From Alistipes timonensis JC136 (GTDB taxonomy: Bacteria > Bacteroidota > Bacteroidia > Bacteroidales > Rikenellaceae): 64,000 nt of DNA. The stretch is taken from positions 1-64,000 of the forward strand of contig NZ_FNRI01000004.1 of assembly GCF_900107675.1 (NCBI RefSeq). Direction: 5' to 3'. The notes under the pieces are model-generated. The model was not told the DNA's origin, made no database searches, and was given only the letters and a program-made list of their open reading frames with translations. Within the stretch, counting starts at the first letter, position 1; every line of letters starts with the position of its first letter. A program made the position numbers and the translations under genes. Positions 51,025 to 60,798 of this stretch are shown here, piece by piece.

Positions 51025-51101
51025 AAAATGTAGTGCCTGGTTTGATTTATAATTTTGTTATTCAGTGGTTTGTGATTTTTTAACCCCGAAAAAATGTAGT
51101 G
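51025..51101. promoter_or_regulatory. Direct repeat upstream of the oxidoreductase operon
   Basis: AAAATGTAGTG at 51025-51035 and again at 51091-51101, 66 bases apart (about six helical turns), both followed by a related TGG-containing tail. They lie 36 and 102 bases upstream of the -7 box of the operon, where an activator would bind. Which protein binds is unknown; the adjacent DUF6377 regulator is a candidate. Confidence 0.4.
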
Positions 51102-51114
51102 GTTCTGGAACATT

Positions 51115-52728
51115 TTACGAGTCGTTTCGGTGTATGCTTCCGATCTTCATGACCGTTTTTTCGAAATCCTCCCGCGATACGGCGGCCCGGTTTCTCATTT
51201 TGGTCCGGTAGTTATAGACCGTGCTCAGCGAGCAGCGCAGGAACGAGGCGATTTTGATGCTGTCGGTAATGCCCAGCCGGATCAGGGCATAGATACGCAG
51301 CTCCTTGTTGAGCAGGTCTCCGGATTTGGGTGTGATCCGTTCGGTCTCGACCAGCAGCGCATTGAAATCCTCGATGAAGGTCGGATAGAGGTTCAGGAAG
51401 ATTTCGTCGAAATTCCGGAAGAGCTCCTCCTGCTCGTCCTCGAGCATGGAGGTCGATTTCAGACGGCGGTAAAGCTCGTCGGGTTTCCGTTCCTGCGCCA
51501 GTTTCTTCAGCGACTTGCGGTAGTTGTCCATCTTGTCGATGTACATCGAGCAGAGGTCGAAGAAGCGGGCGATGTATTGAACTTTGACGGTGTTCGTATC
51601 GGACAGCTGTTCGTTGATTTCGCTCAGCTCGATGTTGAGCCGTGCGAGTTCCGCATTCGTCCCGGAGAGTTCTTTCCGAACCCGGGAGAGCTTCCGGACC
51701 TGCTGGTAGGCATAGACGAACAGCAGGATGAGCACGACCGAAAGGACGCTGATCAGAATCAGGTAGTGTTGCAGTTTGACCTTGGTTTTGGCCTCTTTGT
51801 CCTGATGCGAGGCGATGATGATTGAGGAGAGTTCCGTCATCCGCACGATCCGGAACTGCATGTTGCTGCAAAGGGCGTCCTCGATGGCCGACTGGGTGTA
51901 TTTGTAGGCCCGCGAATAATCCTTGTGATCGAAGTAGAGTTTCGCCAGGGAGAGGATCGCGCTGTTTTCCTTCGTGGCGTTTTGGATGTCGGCGATCGCC
52001 GAGAGGGTGTAGTATTTTTTCGCCAGCCAGTCGTCGCCGTGCGCCCGGTAGTGGTCGCCCAGGGAATTGGTCGTCTTGGCATACTCGGGGGTCCCGGGCG
52101 GGATTTGTCCGAGCCGCTCCAGCAGCCGTTGCTCGGTCTGCTCGCGGGTTTCGGAGTTGCTGGCCGGGATTCCGAGGTGTCGCCGGAGCGAATCGCGGTA
52201 AATCTTCCGGTTGTTCGCCGGCCGGCTGGAGCCGGAGAAGACCTCGTAGCAGTCGTAAAAGAAAATGTAGGTCTGGTAGTAGGGTTCGAGGAAACTGCGG
52301 GGAAGTTCCCGGCGGACCGAGTCGAGCAGCTGCCTGGCTTCGATGCAGGCGCCGCGGGACGAATAGAACCGGGCGAGCCGGATTGCCGCGGAAGCGGACC
52401 GGTTCCGGTCGCCGATACGGCGGGCGAGTTCCAGGTTGCGTTCGCCGTAACGGATGGCGGAGTCGAGGCGGTATTTGTAGAAGACCTCGCTGAGGCTGTC
52501 GTTGAGCGCGTACTCTTGTTCCGGGGTCAGGCTGGTCACGTGCAGCATGCGCCGGAAGATGTCGATCCGTTCCTCTTTCTTTTCGTCGAAAAGCCGCTTG
52601 TTCCTGATCATGTAGTCCAGCTGCTCCGAGAGCGAGGCGGAGTCGTCCCGGCCGCAGGCGGTCAGGAGGATCATGCCCGACAGCAACAGGAAACATCGTT
52701 TCAGGAATATGGGCTTTCGCAGGTTCAT
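51115..52728 (-). CDS. DUF6377-type membrane regulator with TPR and C-terminal HTH
   Basis: 537 residues. Signal or lipobox-like N terminus (MILLTACGRD, Cys25), a periplasmic tetratricopeptide-like helical region (about 40-310), one membrane helix (about 325-347, LILISVLSVVLILLFVYAYQQV), a cytoplasmic coiled coil (to about 400), and a C-terminal winged-helix/LuxR-like part (about 465-525: LLNKELRIYALIRLGITDSIKIASFLRCSLSTVYNYRTKMRNRA). A one-component membrane sensor that binds DNA is the likely mode of action. It lies next to the 3-keto-sugar operon in the same orientation and starts 7 bases after the GH36 stop. Confidence 0.85.
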   Translation of the reverse strand: MNLRKPIFLKRCFLLLSGMILLTACGRDDSASLSEQLDYMIRNKRLFDEKKEERIDIFRRMLHVTSLTPEQEYALNDSLSEVFYKYRLDSAIRYGERNLELARRIGDRNRSASAAIRLARFYSSRGACIEARQLLDSVRRELPRSFLEPYYQTYIFFYDCYEVFSGSSRPANNRKIYRDSLRRHLGIPASNSETREQTEQRLLERLGQIPPGTPEYAKTTNSLGDHYRAHGDDWLAKKYYTLSAIADIQNATKENSAILSLAKLYFDHKDYSRAYKYTQSAIEDALCSNMQFRIVRMTELSSIIIASHQDKEAKTKVKLQHYLILISVLSVVLILLFVYAYQQVRKLSRVRKELSGTNAELARLNIELSEINEQLSDTNTVKVQYIARFFDLCSMYIDKMDNYRKSLKKLAQERKPDELYRRLKSTSMLEDEQEELFRNFDEIFLNLYPTFIEDFNALLVETERITPKSGDLLNKELRIYALIRLGITDSIKIASFLRCSLSTVYNYRTKMRNRAAVSREDFEKTVMKIGSIHRNDS

Positions 52729-52735
52729 GGAGCCT

Positions 52736-54937
52736 CTACTGCGCCTTCAGGATGAATACGGCGCTGTCGTATATCTTTGACAGATGGGGGTTGATGCCGG
52801 CATTCATGAGCAGTTCGCCGCTGAGGGTCTTTCCGTCGAACCAGAAGCGGGGTTTGTCGACGTTCAGCTCCCGCACGGCGTACCCGGCCTTGGGGTCGAG
52901 CCCGTCGAGACGGAATTTCGGGATCAGCGAACGCCCCTGGTAACGCAGGCTGTAAGCGAAGAGCACGGCCTGCCGCTTGTCTTTCGAGACGTACAGCACC
53001 CCGTAGCAGCCGCTCTCGTCGTAGGGCGAGCCGATGCGGTAGAGGTCGCCCTGCATCACGATATCGCGGTACTCCTTGTAGCTGGCGATGGCCCGGCGGG
53101 CGAAAGCCTTCTCGGCGTCGGTCATCTGTTTGGGCTGGAGTTCCATGCCGAGGCGTCCGGCGCAGGCCATGTCGAAGCGGAATTTGATCGGCGTGACATT
53201 GCCCGTCTGGTGGTTGGGCACGGCCGAGACGTGCGAACCCATGGCCACGGCCGGGTAGAAGAGGCTCGTGCCGTACTGGATGCGGGCCCTCGAAAGCGCT
53301 TCGGTGTTGTCGCTGGTCCAGAACTCGTCGAAATATTTGAGCGCCCCGTATTCCACGCGGCCGCCGCCCGAGGCGCAGGCCTGGATCAGCACGTCGGGGT
53401 ATTTGGCCCGGATGCGCTCCATCACGCGGTAGAATCCCTGCGCATAGTCGATCCAGAAGCGCGACTGCCCGTCGGCGGGCAGATAGGCCGAACCCACGTT
53501 GTTGGCGTTGCGGTTGGCGTCCCATTTGATGTAGTCGATCTTGTCCGAGAGCTTCATCGTGTTGTCGAAGACCTCGAAGACGAAATCCTGCACCGCGGGA
53601 TTCGAGAGGTCCAGCAGCCATTGTTTGCGGGTTTCGGGCGCTTCGCGCTTCGGCGGCCGCACGATCCAGTCGGGGTGCTTCTCGGCCAGTTCGCTCTTGG
53701 GGTTGACCATTTCGGGCTCGATCCAGATGCCGAATTTCAGCCCCTTGCGGTGGGCGTAGGAGGCGATGTCGTCGATGCCTGCGGGGAGTTTCTTCCGGTT
53801 GACCTGCCAGTCGCCCAGTCCGGCGTTGGCGGCGTTGCGCGGGTACTTGTTGCCGAACCAGCCGTCGTCGAGCACGAACATTTCGAGACCCATCGATGCG
53901 GCGTCGTCGATCATCTGTTTCAGCACCTTGGCGTCGAAGTCGAAATAGGCTCCCTCCCAACTGTTGAGCAGCGTCGGGACCACCCGTTCGGCATGGTAGA
54001 CGCCGTAGTTGCGGCCCCAGTCGTGGAGGTTGCGCGAGGCGCCTCCGGCGCCGCGCATCGAGTGGGTGTAGATCATCTCCGGTGTGGTGAACGATTCGCC
54101 CGGACGCAGCCGGTACTCCGAAGCATTGGGGTTGGCCCCGGCCAGGACGGTCAGCGCGTCGTATTCGTCCACCTCGAAGTTGAGGCGGAAGTTGCCGCTC
54201 CACGCCAGCGCCCCGGCGATGACCTCGCCGCAGTTCTCGCTGAATGCGTCGCTCCCCAGCGTGAGCATGAAGGAGGGATTTTCGGTGTGCGTGGTCCGCA
54301 CCTCGCGCATCGACTCGATGCTTTTCGACCCGTGGGTCAGCAGCGTGTGGTCGACCTGCGCTTCGCGCGCCCAGGCGCCGTAGAGGTGTGTCAGCAGGTA
54401 TTTCTCGGCTTTTAGCGTCACGGCCGAGGAGTAGAAACTGTGGAGCGTGACGGGACCCTGCTCGCGGTTGCGGATTACCGTATGCGTGGTGATGACGTTT
54501 TCCCGGGAATAGGCCGTGAATACCAGCTCGACATCCAGCGCTTGACAGCAGTCGGTCATCTTCACGACGGTTTCGGTGACGTTGGGGTCGGCCAGCTGCC
54601 GTGACGAGTGCGACACATAACGCAGCTCGGTATTCATATCCCCGTCGGCGTGGGTGACGCGCAGGGCCGGTTCGCGGAAATTGCGCCCGCCCATTGCGGG
54701 ATAGGCCAGGTCGTCGGTCCCGTGGTCGGCGCGGCGGGAGCTTTTGTAGCCGGCCAGCGGGGCCGGGTCGTCGATGCGGCCTCCGAAGTGGCGGAAATAA
54801 ACCTCTCCGCCCGGCTGGGCGGCAAGCACTATCGACACGTCGTCGGTGCGGATGTCGATGAGCTGTTGCGGGGCGGCGGCGGACACCGCACCTGCGGATA
54901 AGACGGCGGAGAGCAAGGTCAGCAGTCGGTTTTTCAT
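52736..54937 (-). CDS. Alpha-galactosidase, GH36
   Basis: 733 residues. Signal peptide 1-20 (ending AVSA). An N-terminal beta-sandwich (about 25-320) is followed by the catalytic TIM barrel: FVLDDGWFGNKYPRNAANAGLGDW, KFGIWIEPEMVNPKSEL, the nucleophile Asp473 in YIKWDANRN, CASGGGRVEYGALKYF and the acid/base Asp543 in FWTSDNTEA. A C-terminal beta domain ends the protein. It releases alpha-galactose from oligosaccharides in the periplasm. It is followed after 7 bases by the DUF6377 regulator, so the regulator is probably made together with it. Confidence 0.95.
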   Translation of the reverse strand: MKNRLLTLLSAVLSAGAVSAAAPQQLIDIRTDDVSIVLAAQPGGEVYFRHFGGRIDDPAPLAGYKSSRRADHGTDDLAYPAMGGRNFREPALRVTHADGDMNTELRYVSHSSRQLADPNVTETVVKMTDCCQALDVELVFTAYSRENVITTHTVIRNREQGPVTLHSFYSSAVTLKAEKYLLTHLYGAWAREAQVDHTLLTHGSKSIESMREVRTTHTENPSFMLTLGSDAFSENCGEVIAGALAWSGNFRLNFEVDEYDALTVLAGANPNASEYRLRPGESFTTPEMIYTHSMRGAGGASRNLHDWGRNYGVYHAERVVPTLLNSWEGAYFDFDAKVLKQMIDDAASMGLEMFVLDDGWFGNKYPRNAANAGLGDWQVNRKKLPAGIDDIASYAHRKGLKFGIWIEPEMVNPKSELAEKHPDWIVRPPKREAPETRKQWLLDLSNPAVQDFVFEVFDNTMKLSDKIDYIKWDANRNANNVGSAYLPADGQSRFWIDYAQGFYRVMERIRAKYPDVLIQACASGGGRVEYGALKYFDEFWTSDNTEALSRARIQYGTSLFYPAVAMGSHVSAVPNHQTGNVTPIKFRFDMACAGRLGMELQPKQMTDAEKAFARRAIASYKEYRDIVMQGDLYRIGSPYDESGCYGVLYVSKDKRQAVLFAYSLRYQGRSLIPKFRLDGLDPKAGYAVRELNVDKPRFWFDGKTLSGELLMNAGINPHLSKIYDSAVFILKAQ

Positions 54938-54968
54938 AGTGCGTTTATGGGGTTAGGCCCACAAGATA

Positions 54969-54976
54969 CAAAAATA
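54969..54976 (-). promoter_or_regulatory. Putative -7 box of GH36 and the DUF6377 regulator
   Basis: The minus strand reads TATTTTTG, 31 bases before the ATG. No exact -33 TTTG. Confidence 0.45.
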
Positions 54977-55029
54977 TCCGGACATATCCGAAACAATCCG
55001 AAATCATTCGTATTTCGGATCGGTTTCAT

Positions 55030-57882
55030 TCAGAATGTGTATGCCATGCGCAGGTAGCCGTAACGGCCCAGGTAGGAGACCGAGGAGGTGCGCATGTAGT
55101 CGGTCTCGAAGACCGTCGAAGCATAGTCCGGGCGGTTGAGGATGTCGACGACGCCCACCGAAAGTCCCAGCCGGTTCTCCTTGCCGAATTTGCGGCCCGC
55201 GGCGGCGTTGAGGATCACGTTGTGGCGCGTGAGCGTATGCGAATTGCTGTTGCAGTAGAATTCGTAGGCGTTCGCCACCGAGGCGAAATACTTTCCGAAG
55301 CGCAGGTCTAACCGGGCGCGGACCGTCTCCTGCAAGTCCTGCGTGTTGCTGTTCTGTGCGGAGTAAGAGCTCATCGAGGTCACGGAGGAGACGGAGATTT
55401 TGACCTTGCTCGAGAAGCCCGATTCGAAGCCGGCGCGGAACGAGAGCGCATGGCGGCCCGAGTGGTAGAGCGTCTCGTCGAGGAAATAGGGGGTCTGCTG
55501 GAAATTGTAGTTGATCCCGGCGTTCACCGTCGAGCGCAGCGAGGAGATCTGTTGGGAGAAATTGACTGACCCGTTGAGGCTGTAACAGCCTTCGACGTTG
55601 GTCTGCGTCGAGAGCTGCGCACCCTTCTGGGCCGTGTAGTCGTACTGGGGCAGGTAGGTCTCCTCGAGGAAGAGCTTACGCTGCGAGGTGATGTAGTTGA
55701 ACGTGTACCCGCCGCCGAAATGGATCGAAAAGGCGCGGGCTTTCGGGGCGTTGTTGAACGAGAGTCCCGCTGATCCCATGAGGTTGTTCGGCAGTTTGAG
55801 GTCGGGATTTCCGGCCCGCAGCGAGAGGGGGTTCGTGGCGTCGAGCGTCGAGCGCAGCGACTCGGTCGGGATCATCTGCGGCATGGAACTTATGTTCAGG
55901 TGGAACCGCCGGGCGGATTTACCGGCCGTGAGGCTGAACCAGGGGTTCAGCTGGTAGAAGGTCCTCGGGAAACGCCGCTTCTCCGGGAAGCGTTCGTCGC
56001 GGGCGACCTGGTGGACTGATCCCGTGAGGGTCGCCATGATCCAGAGCTCGTCGCGGCCGTAGTGTAGGCCGGTTTGCAGGTTGTGGGAATAGCTGTCGTT
56101 CGTGTAGTTGTAGGAGTTCACGGGGTCCAGCGCTCCCTGCGGGTCGCCGAGGAAATCCACGGCCAGCATCTTCGAACGGTCGTAGCTGCGTTTGAAGGAG
56201 TAGGCGGCCGAGAAGCGGACATTTTCTCCGATCTTGTATCCGTAATCGACCGATGTTTCGAAACCGTACCGGCGGCCGTCGCCGTTGTTGCGCAGTTTGA
56301 CCTGCAGACCTTGGACCGAGGCCGTCGTATCGACCTGCCAGCCGTCCTGGTCCTGCGTGCCGTATTGGCCGTTGACGGAAAATGCCAGCGACGATCGCCT
56401 GGAAAGGGCGAAGCGGTAGGAGAGTCGGGTGCTGAACCGGATATTCCGGTTGTCAGAGTCGTTGTTGAGGTGCGTGCGGGTCTCGTCGTCGTCGATACGC
56501 CGGGAGGTGGCGCTGCGGCTGTGCGAATCTCCGCTCTCGAACCGGATGTCCGTCATGGCGAAAAAAGTGTTCTTCCGGCGCTGGATGCTGGTCTGGTTGG
56601 AAAGGCTTCCCGAGAGGTTTTTGGAGAGGGATTCCCCGGAGCTCTCCTCGGTGCGCAGGGCATAATCGTCGGTCGGGAAATACTCCGTCATCGAACGGGA
56701 GACGCTGCTCTGGCGGCGGCGTTGGAAATCGACCGTGGTCGAGATCGAGGTCGAGTCGCCGCGGCGGTAGGTGTATTCCGCCCGGGCGTCGGTCTGCTTC
56801 GTCGGCGTGAGTTTCGAATTGAACGAAGCGTTTTCCGCCTGGGAGTTGTCGTCTTTCAGGTTGGAGGCTGCGAACCGCCAGTTGCCCTTTTCGTTGTTGC
56901 GGTAGTAGGTCCCGGCTTCCGAATGGCGGATTTCTCGACGTCCGGAGTAGTCTTTTTCGAGGCTCGCTCCGATCGAGGCCTCCAGGTTGCCGCCCTGAAG
57001 GACGCTGCGCTTCGATTTGGTCTCCACGTCCATCACTTTCTCTTTTCGGGCCGTGGTGTTGCCCAGCCGTTTCGCCTCGGGGCTCAGCTCTTCGTAGACC
57101 CGCACGCTTTTGACGTCCGAGGCTTCGAGGTCGGTCAGCGCGTACTGGGATTTGTTGCCGAAAAAGTTTTTGCCGTCGATCAGCACCCGTTTGACCTCCT
57201 CGCCGCCGGCGAGAATCCTGTTGTCTTTGATCTCGACCCCCGGAAGCTGTTTCAGGAGCTCTTCGAAACGGTCGTCGGCCATCGTTTTGAACGCCCCGGC
57301 GTTGTAGACCGTGGTGTCGCCCTTAAAGACCATGGCGATCTGCTTGCCCACGACCACGACCTGGGCGATCGACTGCTCGTCGACCTCCATTTTGACCTCG
57401 ATGCGGCTCCGGAACTCGGCCGCGGCGAACCGCTCCTTATAGGGCTTGTACCCGAGGTAGGAGACCTCCAGATCGACCGAATCGCGGAAGATGCGGTCGC
57501 ACTTGTAGACGGCGAGCGTGCGGTAGAAATCCTCCTTGGAAGTGGTGCCCCGCAGCGTGTCGGCGCCGCTCATGATCGAGACCGTGGCCCCGATCAGCGG
57601 GTCCTTCGTCTCTTTGTCCTCGACGGTGATCGTGACCCGTGCAGGGCGGTAGCTGCGGTATACCTGCGGCGTTCCGCTCCGCACGGTGCGTGCGGAGACC
57701 AAGGGGGAAAGGCCGAAAAGGGCGGCGAGCAGCAGGGCGTAACGTGTCAAGCCGGAAGCAAAAAGGGATTTTACGACGCAAGATAGCAATTTCTGCCCCA
57801 ATCGCACAATCCGGCTGCAAAAAAGTCGGTTCGGACATCGGGGCGGAATCGGGGCCTGCAGGTTATTTGCCTTGCAGGGCAT
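55030..57882 (-). CDS. TonB-dependent receptor-like outer-membrane beta-barrel protein, second of a pair
   Basis: Up to 950 residues. A carboxypeptidase-regulatory-like domain (RVTIITVEDKET-type start near residue 82, then GATVSIMSG) precedes a plug-like region (VVVVGKQIAMVFKGDTTVYNAGAF, GVEIKDNRILAGGEEVKRVLIDGKNFFG) and a long barrel ending in YLRMAYTF. This is the outer-membrane beta-barrel family found in sets in Bacteroidota. The only ATG overlaps the previous gene by 20 bases and gives about 40 odd residues before a signal-like segment (ALLLAALFGLSPLVSA), so the real start may be a non-ATG codon. The substrate is unknown. Confidence 0.85.
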   Translation of the reverse strand: MPCKANNLQAPIPPRCPNRLFCSRIVRLGQKLLSCVVKSLFASGLTRYALLLAALFGLSPLVSARTVRSGTPQVYRSYRPARVTITVEDKETKDPLIGATVSIMSGADTLRGTTSKEDFYRTLAVYKCDRIFRDSVDLEVSYLGYKPYKERFAAAEFRSRIEVKMEVDEQSIAQVVVVGKQIAMVFKGDTTVYNAGAFKTMADDRFEELLKQLPGVEIKDNRILAGGEEVKRVLIDGKNFFGNKSQYALTDLEASDVKSVRVYEELSPEAKRLGNTTARKEKVMDVETKSKRSVLQGGNLEASIGASLEKDYSGRREIRHSEAGTYYRNNEKGNWRFAASNLKDDNSQAENASFNSKLTPTKQTDARAEYTYRRGDSTSISTTVDFQRRRQSSVSRSMTEYFPTDDYALRTEESSGESLSKNLSGSLSNQTSIQRRKNTFFAMTDIRFESGDSHSRSATSRRIDDDETRTHLNNDSDNRNIRFSTRLSYRFALSRRSSLAFSVNGQYGTQDQDGWQVDTTASVQGLQVKLRNNGDGRRYGFETSVDYGYKIGENVRFSAAYSFKRSYDRSKMLAVDFLGDPQGALDPVNSYNYTNDSYSHNLQTGLHYGRDELWIMATLTGSVHQVARDERFPEKRRFPRTFYQLNPWFSLTAGKSARRFHLNISSMPQMIPTESLRSTLDATNPLSLRAGNPDLKLPNNLMGSAGLSFNNAPKARAFSIHFGGGYTFNYITSQRKLFLEETYLPQYDYTAQKGAQLSTQTNVEGCYSLNGSVNFSQQISSLRSTVNAGINYNFQQTPYFLDETLYHSGRHALSFRAGFESGFSSKVKISVSSVTSMSSYSAQNSNTQDLQETVRARLDLRFGKYFASVANAYEFYCNSNSHTLTRHNVILNAAAGRKFGKENRLGLSVGVVDILNRPDYASTVFETDYMRTSSVSYLGRYGYLRMAYTF

Positions 57883-60694
57883 CCATGACGGCGTTGCTCT
57901 GGCGACGGTAGAGGCGCAGGTTGTAGGTGAGTTGAAGCGACACGTAACGGCCCACGCCGAGGTTCGTCACGTTGCGCAGCGTGGTGCCCGTCACCGTGCG
58001 GCGGAAGGTCGTGCCGTTCTGGTCCAGCAGGTCGTTCACCCCGACGCTCACCTCGCCCAGCCGGTTGCGGAAGAGTTTCACGCCCAGCAGGGCGTTGCAG
58101 ATCAGGCGCTCTTCGAGGAACGTGTCGGTAATGCCCTTGTAGTAGTTGTAGTCGGCGTTGGCGCGCACGACGAGGCGTTTCCACGCCACGAACGTGGCTT
58201 CGGCCCGGGCGGTCTGGCTGAAATAGGTGTTGTCCAGCGTGCGGACGTGCGACGTGCTTTTGCTCACGTTGTAGCGTCCCGTGTAGCTGACGCGGAAATC
58301 GACGCTTTCCGAGATGTTGCTGCCCAGCACCACACCGGCGTTGTAGGAGCTGTTCGACAGTTCGTTGCGCTCGCCGTTGATGATGCTCGGGATGCGTCCC
58401 GTCGAGACGCCCGCCCGGAAATTGAGGTTCGAACGCAGCCTCCGTACCGGCATGCCGTAGTTGACGCTGGCGCGCAGGCTCCAGTATCCCGGGAGGTTCA
58501 CCGGCTTGGTGAACTGGTTGCCCTCGCCCAGCAGCGTCCCCTCGTCGTCGATGACGAAATCCGGCGTGTCGATCACCAGCGAGTCGGTGATGGTGTTGGG
58601 GCTGAGGGCCGCCTCGGCCGAAACGGTGAACGTGCGTCCCCGTTCGGGACTGGTGCGGATGTACTGCCCCGTCAGCCGGTGGGTGTAGACCGGGTCGAGA
58701 TGCGGGTTTCCGGCGAAAACGTTCTGACGGTTGGTGGTGTTGACGATGCCTTGCAGGTCGGTGGCGCGGGGATTCGACGTGCGGCCCACGGCCGTGAATT
58801 TCAGGGTGTTGTTGCGGGTGATGCTGATGTTCGACACCACGTTGTAGGTGAGGTTGTCGAACGACGCGCCGGTCTTCTGCCGGTAGGGAAAGGCGTAGTC
58901 GCTGTCGAATTCGGCGTGCTGGTAGTAGAGCGTCGCCGCGACCTTCGTCTTTTTGAAATAGTATTGGTAGGTGCTGCCGACGCGGTGGGTCAGGAACGCA
59001 TAGTCGTACTCCGTGGACTGCTTCGGGTTGCGTTCGTCCGGAAACACATTCTCCTTGGTGAGCACGAACGTACTGCGGTCGACGCTGTTGTCGGTGTAGT
59101 TGATGCGGTATTCGAGGCTCAGGCGCGACCGTTTCGAAAGCGCCCGGGTGTAGCTCGCGCTGCCGTTCACGTCGTAGCCCGGCTGGTCGCGGTCGGTGCG
59201 CGAGACGTTGCGCGAGGAGTAGTCCGTGGTGTCGCACTCGATGTCGTCGGGGTCGCGGAAGGTGTACTGCCGCGGGAAACTGAACTGCTCGTAGGAACGA
59301 TAGGTGCCCCCGAAGCCGAACGTGAGGTTGTGCGACTTCTTGCCCGGCAGGCGGTAGCGGTAGATCAGGTTGTTCGAGACGTTGAATCCCTTGCTGTCGC
59401 TCAGCCCGAAGTTGCGGCGGCGGTTGACGAAGCGGATGTCGTCGTCGGAGAACTTGTTGTCCGTGCGGCTCAGGAGTTCGTTGCGGGCGTTGTTGTCCTG
59501 CAGGCTGAACGACGTGCGCATCATCATCGAATGGCGTTCCGAGAACCGGTAGTCGATGCGCGAATTGAAACGGTGGTTGAGGTTGAGCGCCTTCGAACGG
59601 TTCTCGTCGTTGTAGAGCACCAGTTTGTCCGATGCGGTGAAGGTCTGTTTGTCGCTCCGGCTGGTGTTGTGGTTGTCGGTGCGGTTGAAGAAGTAGCTGG
59701 CCGTGACCTTGCCCTTTTTGCCCCAGTCGTCGCTGTAATTGACGCCCACGGCCTGCACGGTCGAGATGCCGTCCATCGGGCGTACCATGAAATTCTTGTT
59801 CGAGGTCCGGGAATTCGATTCTTCGGTGGTCCCGAGGATGTCCTCGAACGAGAAGTTCTGGCGGCTGACGTTGTTCACCAGCCCGATCACCGAGATCCGG
59901 CGGTCGTTGTTGAAGATGTTGACATTGCCCCCGCCGATGTACTTGTCCGGGATGCCGTAGGCCCCGAACACGCGGCCGAAAGCGCCCCGCCGCTTGTCGG
60001 GAAGCGTCACGATGTTCAGCGCCGTGACCCCTTCGCCGGTGTCCACGCCCGTAAACTCCGATTGGTCGCTCTGCGTGTTGTAGATGTCGATGCTCTCGAT
60101 CATGTCGGCCGGGATGTTGCGCACGGCCGACATCACGTCGTTGCCGAAAAATTCGCGTCCGTCGACATAGACGCGCTGCACGCTGCGGCCCTGCGCTTCG
60201 ATTGCCCCGTCGGCGATCTCCAGTCCGGGCATCTTCGAGATCAGCGATCCGGCGTCCGAGCCGAACGACACCTTGTAGGCCGAGGCACGGTAGGAGAGCG
60301 TGTCGCCGCGGACCGACGACCGGAGTGCCGGGACCTCCACCACCACGTCGTCGATGGTCTCGGCACGGGGCGCGAGCCACAGCGAGTCGAGCGCCACGGC
60401 GGTCGTTCCGACCCGCAGGTCGGTGCGCAGCGAGTCGTAACCCAGCGAAGTGACGGTCAGGCGGTATTCGCCGCGCGGCACGCGGGGGAAGAGTCCCCGG
60501 CCGTCGATGTCCGAAGTGGTGTAGAGAGCCGCGGCCGCGGTGTCCGTGCGGCTGCGCAGCTCGGCGACGGCGCCCACCACGGCGTCGCGCGTCGTGCGGT
60601 CGGCGACCCGGAAACGCACGGCGACGGGCTGTGCCGCGGCGGTCGCGGCGCAGAGCGTGCAGAACAGCAGGAGCAATGTTTTTTTCGGGTGCAT
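57863..60694 (-). CDS. TonB-dependent receptor-like outer-membrane beta-barrel protein, first of a pair
   Basis: 943 residues. Signal peptide 1-21 (ending AAAA), a carboxypeptidase-regulatory-like domain (FRVADRTTRDAVVGAVAEL to about 105), a plug (VVEVPALRSSVRGDTLSYRASAYKV, GLEIADGAIEAQGRSVQRVYVDGREFFG, MIESIDIYNTQSDQSEFTG) and a barrel ending in VSLQLTYNLRLYRRQ plus a short tail. The paired plug phrases (VDGREFFG here, IDGKNFFG in the next gene) show that the two proteins are homologues. No SusD partner is present. It is divergent from the sulfatase maturase gene. Confidence 0.88.
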   Translation of the reverse strand: MHPKKTLLLLFCTLCAATAAAQPVAVRFRVADRTTRDAVVGAVAELRSRTDTAAAALYTTSDIDGRGLFPRVPRGEYRLTVTSLGYDSLRTDLRVGTTAVALDSLWLAPRAETIDDVVVEVPALRSSVRGDTLSYRASAYKVSFGSDAGSLISKMPGLEIADGAIEAQGRSVQRVYVDGREFFGNDVMSAVRNIPADMIESIDIYNTQSDQSEFTGVDTGEGVTALNIVTLPDKRRGAFGRVFGAYGIPDKYIGGGNVNIFNNDRRISVIGLVNNVSRQNFSFEDILGTTEESNSRTSNKNFMVRPMDGISTVQAVGVNYSDDWGKKGKVTASYFFNRTDNHNTSRSDKQTFTASDKLVLYNDENRSKALNLNHRFNSRIDYRFSERHSMMMRTSFSLQDNNARNELLSRTDNKFSDDDIRFVNRRRNFGLSDSKGFNVSNNLIYRYRLPGKKSHNLTFGFGGTYRSYEQFSFPRQYTFRDPDDIECDTTDYSSRNVSRTDRDQPGYDVNGSASYTRALSKRSRLSLEYRINYTDNSVDRSTFVLTKENVFPDERNPKQSTEYDYAFLTHRVGSTYQYYFKKTKVAATLYYQHAEFDSDYAFPYRQKTGASFDNLTYNVVSNISITRNNTLKFTAVGRTSNPRATDLQGIVNTTNRQNVFAGNPHLDPVYTHRLTGQYIRTSPERGRTFTVSAEAALSPNTITDSLVIDTPDFVIDDEGTLLGEGNQFTKPVNLPGYWSLRASVNYGMPVRRLRSNLNFRAGVSTGRIPSIINGERNELSNSSYNAGVVLGSNISESVDFRVSYTGRYNVSKSTSHVRTLDNTYFSQTARAEATFVAWKRLVVRANADYNYYKGITDTFLEERLICNALLGVKLFRNRLGEVSVGVNDLLDQNGTTFRRTVTGTTLRNVTNLGVGRYVSLQLTYNLRLYRRQSNAVMDALQGK

Positions 60695-60716
60695 CGGTCG
60701 GTAGTCGTTCGATGTG

Positions 60717-60766
60717 CAAAGATAAAGGTTTCCGGTGCTCGGAATTTCGTTTTTTCATTATATTTG
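60717..60766. promoter_or_regulatory. Divergent promoter region, receptor pair / maturase
   Basis: A minus-strand -7 box TATCTTTG (60724-60717) and a plus-strand -7 box TATATTTG (60759-60766) lie 34 bases apart in the 104-base gap between the two start codons. Neither has a clear TTTG at -33. The close spacing means both directions could be controlled together. Confidence 0.5.
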
Positions 60767-60798
60767 TCAAAATAATTCCGTTCACTCCCCGAGACGTT

